Positions 1 through 5,303 of a stretch of DNA of 5,303 nucleotides are shown in pieces. Within the stretch, counting starts at the first letter, position 1, and each line of letters begins with the position of its first letter. The position numbers and the translations under genes were made by a program. The DNA is from Solobacterium sp. (GTDB lineage Bacteria; Bacillota_I; Bacilli_A; Erysipelotrichales; Erysipelotrichaceae), in contig JAFYGX010000067.1 of NCBI GenBank assembly GCA_017543025.1, positions 1 through 5,303 of the forward strand, written 5' to 3'. The notes below the pieces were generated by a model. The model did no database searches, had not been told where the DNA came from, and saw nothing but the letters and a program-made list of their open reading frames with translations.

Positions 1-87
1 ATGTTCGGTCTCATTGCGGTTGATCGGACAACGCAGAAACGAACACCGAAAGAAAGCCTGAAGTTCCTGGGAAACTATGCGGGGTAA
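1..87 (+). CDS. GH1 family beta-glucosidase / 6-phospho-beta-glucosidase, C-terminal end (5' truncated by window)
   Basis: The first 28 codons of the window read in frame 1 to a TAA at 85-87 and give a peptide containing FGLIAVDRTTQKRTPKES. This matches the C-terminal signature of glycoside hydrolase family 1 enzymes, in which a (K/R)-(Y/F)-G-(L/I)-x-x-V-D segment is followed by TQKR-x-x-K-x-S a few residues before the end. GH1 enzymes hydrolyse beta-glucosides or their 6-phosphates in the cytoplasm. The catalytic glutamates lie far upstream, outside the window, so substrate and phospho-specificity cannot be judged. The ATG at position 1 is probably an internal methionine, not a start. The gene is convergent with the AraC-type regulator. 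A short unrelated ORF is the alternative, but the motif match is good for so short a piece. Confidence 0.66.
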   Translation: MFGLIAVDRTTQKRTPKESLKFLGNYAG

Positions 88-110
88 AAGCGTACGGTAT
101 TTCAAATTGG

Positions 111-185
111 TGTGACGGTTATCGACACTGAATTGCAGCTTCTCCGTCATAAGGGAACGTATCAGTTTTCTTTACGGAGGAGCTG
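111..185. other. Two overlapping inverted repeats in the GH1-regulator intergenic region
   Basis: Positions 88-231 contain no supported gene. A 12-bp dyad pairs CAGCTTCTCCGT (136-147) with ACGGAGGAGCTG (174-185); one position is a G-U wobble if transcribed, and the loop is 26 nt. A second dyad pairs 111-118 (TGTGACGG) with 144-151 (CCGTCATA), also with one wobble. The two share 144-147, so only one can form at a time. Neither is followed by a T tract on either strand, so this is not a standard intrinsic terminator. It may be a weak 3' end structure for the GH1 transcript, or chance. The function is unknown. Confidence 0.4.
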
Positions 186-231
186 ATCAAAGCACGTAAT
201 CAGGCTAGCGACAGAGACATCATTTCGATAC

Positions 232-266
232 AAAAAACAGAAGCGGGAATGCAGTTATCGCTTCTG
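232..266 (-). terminator. Rho-independent terminator of the AraC-type regulator gene
   Basis: Read on the minus strand, CAGAAGCG (266-259) pairs perfectly with CGCTTCTG (245-238) across a 13-nt loop and is followed directly by six Ts (237-232). The 5' arm is made from the last sense codons of the regulator gene (encoding Gln-Lys-Arg), and the stop codon (257-255) lies in the loop. The coding end and the transcription end are therefore fused. The eight-pair stem plus T6 tract is a good intrinsic terminator in this orientation. On the plus strand the hairpin is not followed by a T run, so it should act mainly leftwards. Confidence 0.8.
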
Positions 267-1121
267 CTGGCGTGTAATTGCCGTCTTTCGATAATTCAGG
301 GGGCTGATGCTGGTAATGGCGGAGAATCTTGTGCTGAAGGAAGAGTCGTCACTGAAGCCGGTTGCCAGGGCAATCTCATAGATCGTCATGTCAGTGACTT
401 CAAGGTATTCCTTTGCCTTTGTAATCCTTAAATTGAGAATGTAATTATAAGGCGTTGTACCCATATACTTCCGAAACATGCGCATGTAATAGGCTTTAGA
501 CATATGCGCAATCGAAAACAGTGTTTCGAGTGAAATGAGTTCTGTAAAGTGCTGCTGAATATAGGCGGCACTTTTTTCAATCTGTTTCTGATTATGAGAT
601 ACCGGCTCTTCCGGACGCAGAATCATACCGGTGAGTATCTGATGCACCAGCAGGCTGTCCGCAAGAACGGTTGCGGAGGAAGTGTTTTCCAGATTCTTCA
701 GAATCTGATCGAACTGTCCTTTCAGCTCTGATGAATGCATTAAAACAGCAGAATTCTTCTGATCCGGAATCAGAAGTTCTTCAAGACCTTTCATTCCGTC
801 TCCATCGAAATGAATCCAGTAATGCGACCAGGTTCCGATCTCCGGATCGGTGCGGTAGGACTGCGGAGTGCGGCAGTTGATCAGCAGTGCCATATCCGGC
901 AGTAACCGGATCGTCACATCATTCTGCTGAATAATGCCGCATCCGTCGATCGTATAGAACAGCAGGTAACTGTCTTTAAAATCGCGCTCCGTATTGAAGT
1001 GCTCTTTTGCATAAAAGATTCCCGCTTCCATACAGAAAAAGGGCTGTTTCAAAGCCAGATCGGTTGGTGTTGTACGAAGCCAGAGGCTTCCCGGTTCAAT
1101 ATCAAGGTTATAGGTAAGCAT
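255..1121 (-). CDS. AraC/XylS-family transcriptional regulator, putative rhamnose-operon regulator
   Basis: This gene encodes a 288-residue protein with the standard AraC layout. The N-terminal cupin-like sensing half spans roughly residues 30-110 and includes YLLFYTIDGCG and WSHYWIHFDG. The C-terminal double helix-turn-helix spans about 182-280. The first helix-turn-helix is near 197-217 (SLETLFSIAHMSKAYYMRMF). The second is near 246-268 (TIYEIALATGFSDDSSFSTR) and is followed by the family end signature SPLNYR. The segment FSAITSISP is a divergent form of the usual F-K-x-x-x-G-x-(S/T)-P. An in-frame TGA at 1133-1131 restricts the start to GTG 1127 or ATG 1121. ATG 1121 is preferred, although neither has a good Shine-Dalgarno sequence. 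The gene is divergent from rhaB across a short promoter region, the usual place for a local AraC-type activator of sugar genes. Control by L-rhamnose or L-rhamnulose is inferred from the neighbours; orthology to RhaR or RhaS cannot be shown from this sequence alone. Confidence 0.9.
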   Translation of the reverse strand: MLTYNLDIEPGSLWLRTTPTDLALKQPFFCMEAGIFYAKEHFNTERDFKDSYLLFYTIDGCGIIQQNDVTIRLLPDMALLINCRTPQSYRTDPEIGTWSHYWIHFDGDGMKGLEELLIPDQKNSAVLMHSSELKGQFDQILKNLENTSSATVLADSLLVHQILTGMILRPEEPVSHNQKQIEKSAAYIQQHFTELISLETLFSIAHMSKAYYMRMFRKYMGTTPYNYILNLRITKAKEYLEVTDMTIYEIALATGFSDDSSFSTRFSAITSISPLNYRKTAITRQQKR

Positions 1122-1125
1122 ACGC

Positions 1126-1138
1126 ACTGATCATCAGT
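1126..1138 (-). promoter_or_regulatory. Small dyad at the regulator's ribosome-binding position
   Basis: On the plus strand the sequence is ACTGA-TCA-TCAGT, an inverted repeat with 5-bp arms and a 3-nt centre. In the regulator mRNA it would form a short hairpin ending four bases before ATG 1121, where a Shine-Dalgarno sequence would be expected and none is seen. It could be an operator half-site or a translational control hairpin. It is short enough to be chance. Confidence 0.25.
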
Positions 1139-1157
1139 AGACTATTTCAAAAAAACA

Positions 1158-1186
1158 GAATACTTATCTACATGGAATTATATAAT
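1158..1186 (+). promoter_or_regulatory. rhaB: Candidate rhaB operon promoter with consensus -10 and poor -35
   Basis: A perfect TATAAT lies at 1181-1186 on the plus strand. Seventeen bases upstream there is only GAATAC (1158-1163), which is not a recognisable -35. A good -10 without a -35 is typical of promoters that need an activator, and this fits an AraC-type activator encoded next door. Transcription would begin near 1193 and leave a leader of about 48 nt. A weaker alternative -10 is TATACT at 1196-1201. Confidence 0.45.
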
Positions 1187-1205
1187 AACCGCTCCTATAC
1201 TACAA
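1177..1205 (-). promoter_or_regulatory. Candidate sigma-70 (SigA) promoter for the AraC-type regulator
   Basis: On the minus strand TTGTAG (1205-1200) is followed after exactly 17 bp by a perfect TATAAT (1182-1177). This would start transcription near 1170 and give a leader of about 50 nt before ATG 1121. The -35 matches the TTG core of TTGACA. The -10 overlaps the -10 of the opposing rhaB promoter, so the two promoters probably compete. Confidence 0.55.
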
Positions 1206-1240
1206 ATTGAAAAGAAGAATATTGCAGAAAAGGAGAGCAT

Positions 1241-2665
1241 ATGGCGGCTTATCATCTTGCAGTGGATATCGGGGCTTCCTCCGGCAGACATATGATTGGC
1301 TGGATGGAAGACGGAAAAATCCGGCTGAAGGAAATCTACCGTTTTGAAAACAGACTGATTCATAGAAATAATCATCTCTGCTGGGACATCGATCACCTGT
1401 ATGAAGAAGTACTTCAGGGCATCAAATCCTGTAAAGAACAGGGTTATGAGCCTGAAACAATAGGCATCGATACCTGGGCAGTCGATTATGTACTACTAGA
1501 TAAAAAAGGAAATCGTCTTGGCGATGCGGTATCCTACCGCGATGACCGCACCAATGCGATTCGTGATGAACTGGAACAGAAGGGGATTCTGTCATTTGAA
1601 GAACATTATGGAAAAACCGGAATTCAGTATCAGAAGTTCAATACTGTTTACCAGCTGCTGGCACTGAAAAAAGAAGAACCGGAATTGCTGGATCAGGCAG
1701 ACTGCATGCTGATGATTCCCGATTATCTGAATTACCAGCTTACCGGAAAGAAAGTACAGGAATATACCAACGCAACCACAACCGGACTTGTGAATGCGGA
1801 TACGAATACGTGGGAGGAAGATCTGATCCGTCGCCTTGATATTCCCTTTCATATCTTTGCGAAGATCTCTCCCGCAGGGACAATACTCGGAGACTTCTCC
1901 GATGAAATAAAGCAAAAGACTGGCATGAATGTCAAAGTGGTTCTGCCGGCAACCCATGATACGGGCAGTGCGTATCTTGCGGTACCAGCTAAAGATGATA
2001 ATGCAGTATTCCTTTCTTCTGGAACCTGGTCGCTGCTTGGTGTGGAAAACCGGAATGCGATTACATCAAAGGAAAGCTGTCAGGAAAACTTCACAAATGA
2101 AGGCGGTTATGAATACCGTTACCGGTATCTCAAAAACATCATGGGCTTATGGATGATTCAAAGCATCCGAAGAGAATTGAAGGATGAAACGGGACATGTA
2201 CCATCCTTTCCGGAACTGATCCAAGCTGCAGAAGAAAACAGGGATTTCCCATCAATGGTCGATCCGGATGATGACCGGTTCCTGGCACCGGCTTCGATGA
2301 TCGAAGAAGTGAAACAGGCTTGCGCAGATACAAAACAAAAAATTCCTGTCTCAACGGGTGAAGTAATGCAGGTGGTGTACAACTCTCTGTCACAGGATTA
2401 CCGCAGAGCGATCGAATCGCTGAAGTCACTGACCGGTAAAACCTATACTGCACTGCATATCGTAGGCGGCGGCAGTCAGGACATGTATCTCAATCAGATG
2501 ACCGCCAATGCGACCGGCCTTCCGGTCTATGCCGGACCAACGGAAGGGACTGCACTTGGAAATCTCATCGTGCAGTTTATATCCTGCGGAGAGATCAGAA
2601 CATTGCAGGACGCAAGAAATATGATTGGAAACAGCTTTGAAATCAAGGAGGTATTGCCGAAATGA
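1241..2665 (+). CDS. rhaB: L-rhamnulokinase RhaB (FGGY carbohydrate kinase family)
   Basis: This 474-residue cytoplasmic kinase phosphorylates L-rhamnulose at O1 using ATP, the second step of L-rhamnose catabolism. The N-terminal FGGY half opens with the phosphate-binding loop AVDIGASSGRHM (residues 7-18). RhaB-typical motifs follow: IGIDTWAVDYVLLD (74-87), SYRDDRT (98-104), and MIPDYLNYQLTG (158-169) leading into TNATTTGL (176-183). The catalytic aspartate is D240 in PATHDTGSA, followed by the ATP-loop segment FLSSGTWSLLG (257-267). The C-terminal half carries NEGGYEYRYRYLKNIMGLW (286-304) and the nucleotide-binding stretch HIVGGGSQD (406-414) with AGPTEGTALGN (431-441). The length is close to the roughly 480-490 residues usual for RhaB. 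The start is supported by AGGAG at 1231-1235, five bases before the ATG. It is the first gene of the operon, and its stop overlaps the rhaD start by four bases. The RhaB-specific motifs favour rhamnulokinase over fuculokinase or xylulokinase. Confidence 0.95.
   Translation: MAAYHLAVDIGASSGRHMIGWMEDGKIRLKEIYRFENRLIHRNNHLCWDIDHLYEEVLQGIKSCKEQGYEPETIGIDTWAVDYVLLDKKGNRLGDAVSYRDDRTNAIRDELEQKGILSFEEHYGKTGIQYQKFNTVYQLLALKKEEPELLDQADCMLMIPDYLNYQLTGKKVQEYTNATTTGLVNADTNTWEEDLIRRLDIPFHIFAKISPAGTILGDFSDEIKQKTGMNVKVVLPATHDTGSAYLAVPAKDDNAVFLSSGTWSLLGVENRNAITSKESCQENFTNEGGYEYRYRYLKNIMGLWMIQSIRRELKDETGHVPSFPELIQAAEENRDFPSMVDPDDDRFLAPASMIEEVKQACADTKQKIPVSTGEVMQVVYNSLSQDYRRAIESLKSLTGKTYTALHIVGGGSQDMYLNQMTANATGLPVYAGPTEGTALGNLIVQFISCGEIRTLQDARNMIGNSFEIKEVLPK
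2646..2651 (+). promoter_or_regulatory. Ribosome-binding site of rhaD inside the rhaB coding end
   Basis: AGGAGG lies ten bases before ATG 2662, within the last codons of rhaB. It supports ATG 2662 over the next in-frame ATG at 2671, which would be 19 bases away. The 4-base ATGA overlap also points to coupled translation. Confidence 0.7.
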
Positions 2666-3495
2666 CAATCATGGATGTGAAATTTGTACAGGGATTTGTA
2701 CGCATGTGCAACGACGGCTGGCTGCAGGGCTGGCATGAGCGCAACGGAGGAAACCTTTCCTACCGCATCAAACCGGAAGAAGTGGGAGAAGTAAAGCCAT
2801 ATTTCCATGAACCGGGAGAATGGAAACCGATCGGTACAACAGTACCGGATCTGGCGAAGGAATACTTCATGGTAACTGGCTCCGGAAAATACTTCCGTAA
2901 TGTCATTCTCGATCCGGAAGATACCTCGTGCATCATTGAACTCGATGACAAAGGAGAAAACTATCGGATTCTCTGGGGATTATGCAATGGCGGCCGACCG
3001 ACCAGCGAGCTTCCAAGCCATCTTATGAATCATGAAGTAAAGAAGAAGGCAAGCAACGGTGTACACCGTGTCATCTATCATGCCCATACAACAAATGTCA
3101 TTGCGCTGACGTTTGTACTTCCACTGAAGGATGAGATATTTACCAGAGAGCTCTGGGAGATGGCAACCGAATGTCCGGTGGTCTTCCCATCCGGTGTCGG
3201 TGTTGTCGGCTGGATGGTTCCGGGCGGCCGCGATATTGCGGTGGCGACCAGTGAATTGATGAAGAAATACGATGTGGCCATCTGGGCTCACCATGGCATG
3301 TTTGCCTCGGGAGAAGACTTTGATCTGACCTTCGGTTTAATGCATACCGTAGAAAAGAGTGCAGAGATCCTTGTTAAGACCTTAAGCATGTCTCCAACGA
3401 AGCTTCAGACAATCACACCGCAGAACTTCCGTGATCTTGCGAAGGATTTCAATGTTTCGCTGCCGGAACAGTTCCTGTATGAGAAGGGAGAATGA
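2662..3495 (+). CDS. rhaD: L-rhamnulose-1-phosphate aldolase RhaD (class II, zinc-dependent)
   Basis: This 277-residue cytoplasmic aldolase cleaves L-rhamnulose 1-phosphate into dihydroxyacetone phosphate and L-lactaldehyde. It belongs to the class II aldolase/adducin family, and its length matches the E. coli enzyme (about 274). Visible motifs are the N-terminal WHERNGGNLSYR (24-35) and the phosphate-site loop VTGSGKYFRN (71-80). PTSELPSHLMNH (113-124) carries the putative catalytic E116. HAHTTN (140-145) supplies zinc ligands H140 and H142, and WAHHGMF (208-214) supplies the third, H211. E170 in MATECP matches the second acidic residue known from the E. coli enzyme (E171), with the same one-residue offset as the other sites. 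All key residues are present, so the enzyme should be active. The start at 2662 overlaps the rhaB stop (ATGA) and has a good upstream AGGAGG. The motifs favour RhaD over the shorter FucA or AraD relatives. Confidence 0.95.
   Translation: MTIMDVKFVQGFVRMCNDGWLQGWHERNGGNLSYRIKPEEVGEVKPYFHEPGEWKPIGTTVPDLAKEYFMVTGSGKYFRNVILDPEDTSCIIELDDKGENYRILWGLCNGGRPTSELPSHLMNHEVKKKASNGVHRVIYHAHTTNVIALTFVLPLKDEIFTRELWEMATECPVVFPSGVGVVGWMVPGGRDIAVATSELMKKYDVAIWAHHGMFASGEDFDLTFGLMHTVEKSAEILVKTLSMSPTKLQTITPQNFRDLAKDFNVSLPEQFLYEKGE
3486..3490 (+). promoter_or_regulatory. Ribosome-binding site deciding the isomerase start
   Basis: GGGAG at 3486-3490 lies at the end of rhaD. It is seven bases before ATG 3498 but only one base before ATG 3492. 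The spacing favours ATG 3498, although ATG 3492 forms an ATGA overlap with the rhaD stop and cannot be excluded. Confidence 0.6.
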
Positions 3496-3497
3496 TC

Positions 3498-4919
3498 ATG
3501 TTAGTAGAAACCAAAGCGAGAGTCGGCGTATTTTCCATTGCCCTTGGTGCATACCTGCCGCAGTTTCCAAGCCTTGTGCCGGAATTCGAATCACAGTATG
3601 AAGCATTCAAGAAAACGATTCCCAGCTCCGTTGAACTGATCGACGGCGGAATCGTCACAACAAAAGAACAGTCCATGGCTGCTGGAGACAAGTTCCGTGC
3701 AGCAGATGTTGATCTTGTGATCATGCAGCTGCTGACATATGCGACAAGCTACAATATGCTGCCGGCAGTACGGGATCTCGATGCTCCGGTCGTTCTGGTT
3801 AATGTACAGAAACTGAAAGCCCCGGATTATGAGCATACCGATAATGCCAAATGGCTGGGAGAGCTGTATGCGTGTGGCGCTGTCGGCGAAATGGTCGCCG
3901 ATCTCAACCGTGCTGGAAAGCGCTCTGCTGTTATCACCGGTGTTGTGGAAGGCGGTGATCCGGAAGTCCAGAAGGAAATCGAAGAGTGGTGCAGGGCTGC
4001 ACAGGTAAGAAGACGTTTCCGTGATACAAACCTCGCCCAGATCGGACGTCCTTATCCGGGTATGATGGATCTCTATATCGATGAAACTAATCTGTATCAC
4101 CGCATGTGGGTCTATACCAAACAGTTTGACTGGGAGAAGATGTGGGCGATTGCGGATGACATTACCGATGAGGAAGCGATCCGTGCAAAAGCGCAGGATA
4201 TTCTCGATACCTTTGAAATTGAGGGCGGTGCAACGATCGAAACCGTTTGGGATATGGCGAGATATGTTGTTGCGTTTGAACAGTGGGTCAAGGATGAGCA
4301 GATCGGACTGATTGCCTCGCACTATGATGGTTTTGCACAGGGCATTGCCGGGAAACTTGACAGTATGCTGATTCCGGCATTCTCCATGCTGATCAAACAG
4401 GGAACAGCCTGTGCAGTAGAAGGCGATATCAAAGTCGCTATGGCAATGTCCATTCTCAAAACGATTGCCGGTACCGGACAGCTTTCCGAAATGTACTCCA
4501 TTGATTTCAATGAGGATATTTGTATCATCGGACACAGCGGAAGCGGTGACGCGGATATCTCACAGGCGCATAAACCGACGATGAAGATCGTGCCGGTATT
4601 CCATGGAAAAACTGGCGGAGGATATCTGACGCAGTTCTATCCTCCGACCGGACCGGTTACGTATCTTGCGATTACACAGGATCGGGACGGACACTTCAAG
4701 TTCGTTGCAGCGGAAGGTGTCAATGAAGACGGACCGATCTTCATGTTCGGTGATACAAACATGCGTACAAGATTTTCCTGCGGCGCAAGAGAATTCATGA
4801 ATAAATGGAATGAAGCCGGCCCTACCCATCATATGGCGGCCGCTGTCGGAAGACATATTGATACGATTCTCAAAGTAGCGAAGATCTTTAACATTCCCTG
4901 TGAAGTTATTACCCGCTGA
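3498..4919 (+). CDS. L-fucose/L-arabinose isomerase-family protein, probable deoxysugar (L-rhamnose) isomerase
   Basis: This gene encodes 473 residues (475 if started at ATG 3492). It resembles the AraA/FucI-fold aldose-ketose isomerases rather than classical RhaA (about 420 residues, TIM barrel). The N-terminal half has alternating beta-alpha segments such as RVGVFSIALGAYLPQF (8-23) and DLVIMQLLTYATSYNMLP (72-89). The C-terminal half carries the likely metal-site elements: CAVEGDIKVAMAMS (305-318, E308), DFNEDICIIGHSGSGD (336-351, E339 and H346) and PTHHMAAAVGRH (442-453, H444/H445). These recall the Glu-Glu-His-His manganese set of E. coli AraA (AEGD, MED and C-terminal HH elements). The residue assignments come from motif position, not from an alignment. 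It is the third operon gene, right after rhaD, and no RhaA-like gene is visible, so it probably supplies L-rhamnulose to RhaB. Activity on L-fucose or L-arabinose, or a side role, remains possible. No separate terminator is seen after its stop. Confidence 0.82.
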   Translation: MLVETKARVGVFSIALGAYLPQFPSLVPEFESQYEAFKKTIPSSVELIDGGIVTTKEQSMAAGDKFRAADVDLVIMQLLTYATSYNMLPAVRDLDAPVVLVNVQKLKAPDYEHTDNAKWLGELYACGAVGEMVADLNRAGKRSAVITGVVEGGDPEVQKEIEEWCRAAQVRRRFRDTNLAQIGRPYPGMMDLYIDETNLYHRMWVYTKQFDWEKMWAIADDITDEEAIRAKAQDILDTFEIEGGATIETVWDMARYVVAFEQWVKDEQIGLIASHYDGFAQGIAGKLDSMLIPAFSMLIKQGTACAVEGDIKVAMAMSILKTIAGTGQLSEMYSIDFNEDICIIGHSGSGDADISQAHKPTMKIVPVFHGKTGGGYLTQFYPPTGPVTYLAITQDRDGHFKFVAAEGVNEDGPIFMFGDTNMRTRFSCGAREFMNKWNEAGPTHHMAAAVGRHIDTILKVAKIFNIPCEVITR

Positions 4920-4948
4920 AGAAAAGTCTGATAACAAGGCGAGCGAAG

Positions 4949-5303
4949 TTACCGATACCGATACCACGTCGTCCTACTGATTCCGAGTTCCTCCCAGGAC
5001 ACACCTTTTTTGATCTGCTTAATAATCTCAGGTGTGATCTGCTTTGGGCGGCCTTCTGTGTAGCCTGGCTTCTGCCGGGCTATTGCTTTACCTGCAGCAG
5101 TACGCTCCTTGATCATTTCACGCTCGAATTCCGCAAAACTCAGCATGATATGAAGAATCAGGCGACCGGTAGGGGTGTTGTCAATCAGGCCCATGTTCAG
5201 CACATGTACGGAAACACCTCGATCAAGCAATTCTTTTACAGTTTCAAATCCGGACGTTGCGGGTCGAGCAATCCGGTCCAGCTTTGTGACAATCAGTTTG
5301 TCA
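4949..5303 (-). CDS. Serine recombinase (resolvase/invertase family), C-terminal part, 5' truncated by window
   Basis: The minus-strand frame is open from the window edge to TAA at 4951-4949 and gives 117 residues beginning DKLIVTKLDRIARP. KLDRIAR carries the conserved Asp-Arg and second Arg of the resolvase catalytic domain (D67, R68 and R71 in gamma-delta resolvase). The middle, DNTPTGRLILHIMLSFAEFE followed by REMIKERTAAGK, is the dimer/E-helix region. The end, GRPKQITPEIIKQIKKGVSW through LGISRTTWYRYR, is a short DNA-binding helix-turn-helix. The catalytic serine lies beyond the window. A TTG near 5230 is internal, because homology continues upstream of it. It resembles small Tn552/Bin-type resolvases and invertases of Gram-positive bacteria that cut and rejoin DNA at res or inversion sites. 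Proline after IAR, where serine is usual, is a small oddity. The gene converges on the sugar operon with 29 bp between stop codons, so it may mark the edge of a mobile element. Confidence 0.92.
   Translation of the reverse strand, partial: DKLIVTKLDRIARPATSGFETVKELLDRGVSVHVLNMGLIDNTPTGRLILHIMLSFAEFEREMIKERTAAGKAIARQKPGYTEGRPKQITPEIIKQIKKGVSWEELGISRTTWYRYR

Noticed and set aside
88..186. The GH1 frame stays open for about 32 codons after its TAA, suggesting readthrough or a longer ancestral protein
   Set aside because: The GH1 C-terminus ends at its usual place before the TAA, and the following peptide has no recognisable family motif. A frame open for 99 bp is not unusual by chance.
249..431. 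Small plus-strand ORF of 60 codons over the regulator's 3' end
   Set aside because: It is antisense to the conserved helix-turn-helix coding region, starts inside the terminator hairpin and has no ribosome-binding site.
2662..3495. Possibility that the aldolase is a RhaD fusion (RhaE-type bifunctional aldolase/dehydrogenase)
   Set aside because: The protein is 277 residues and ends after the aldolase domain. No short-chain dehydrogenase domain or Rossmann glycine motif follows.
3591..4535. A 314-codon open frame on the minus strand, antisense to the isomerase gene
   Set aside because: It lies entirely inside a well-supported gene. Its translation shows no recognisable motif, is rich in Cys, His and Ile as antisense shadows often are, and has no plausible ribosome-binding site or operon context.
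4930..4953. Possible terminator hairpin between the isomerase and the recombinase (GATAAC/GTTACC arms)
   Set aside because: There are only six pairs, one of them a wobble, with a 12-nt loop and no T tract on either strand. It is too weak to call as an intrinsic terminator.
4951..4965. Short tandem repeat ACCGAT x 2.5 at the recombinase 3' end
   Set aside because: It simply encodes the Tyr-Arg-Tyr-Arg tail of the recombinase helix-turn-helix. Two and a half copies do not suggest an array or attachment site.
4970..5011. Plus-strand hairpin GTCCT/AGGAC followed by T6 inside the recombinase gene, as a terminator for the sugar operon
   Set aside because: The stem is five pairs with a loop of about 21 nt, and five unpaired bases separate it from the T run. 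The sequence is fully explained as recombinase coding sequence.

Overview
The window looks like a chromosomal sugar-utilisation locus of a low- to mid-GC Bacillota (Firmicutes), probably an anaerobic gut-type bacterium. The support is strong AGGAG-type ribosome-binding sites, tightly packed genes, an AraC-type regulator with Bacillota-like composition, and Firmicute-style RhaB and RhaD proteins. A family-level placement (for example Erysipelotrichaceae or Lachnospiraceae) is only a guess.

Layout. Positions 1-87 (+) are the last 28 codons of a glycoside hydrolase family 1 (GH1) beta-glucosidase whose body lies outside the window. Positions 88-231 hold no convincing gene but contain two overlapping, mutually exclusive inverted repeats. 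Next, on the minus strand, are an intrinsic terminator (232-266) and the AraC/XylS-family regulator it ends (255-1121). The region 1122-1240 is a divergent promoter region with overlapping TATAAT boxes on both strands. From 1241 to 4919 (+) runs a three-gene operon with overlapping or nearly overlapping ends: L-rhamnulokinase (rhaB), L-rhamnulose-1-phosphate aldolase (rhaD) and an isomerase of the L-fucose/L-arabinose isomerase superfamily. Only 29 bp beyond the last stop codon, and convergent with it, is the 3' part of a serine recombinase (4949-5303, minus) that runs off the right edge.

How the genes fit together. The canonical L-rhamnose route is isomerase (L-rhamnose to L-rhamnulose), kinase (to L-rhamnulose 1-phosphate) and aldolase (to dihydroxyacetone phosphate and L-lactaldehyde). 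Kinase and aldolase are clear orthologues with their catalytic residues intact. The isomerase slot is filled by a protein that is not classical RhaA but resembles the AraA/FucI fold, so it is a candidate non-orthologous L-rhamnose (or related deoxysugar) isomerase. The divergent AraC-type protein is the natural candidate for the inducer-responsive activator. No transporter, mutarotase or lactaldehyde-processing gene is visible.

Nothing here is a clearly new type of system. The points most worth following are the unusual isomerase, the recombinase abutting the operon end, the overlapping divergent promoters, and the dyad structures between the GH1 gene and the regulator.
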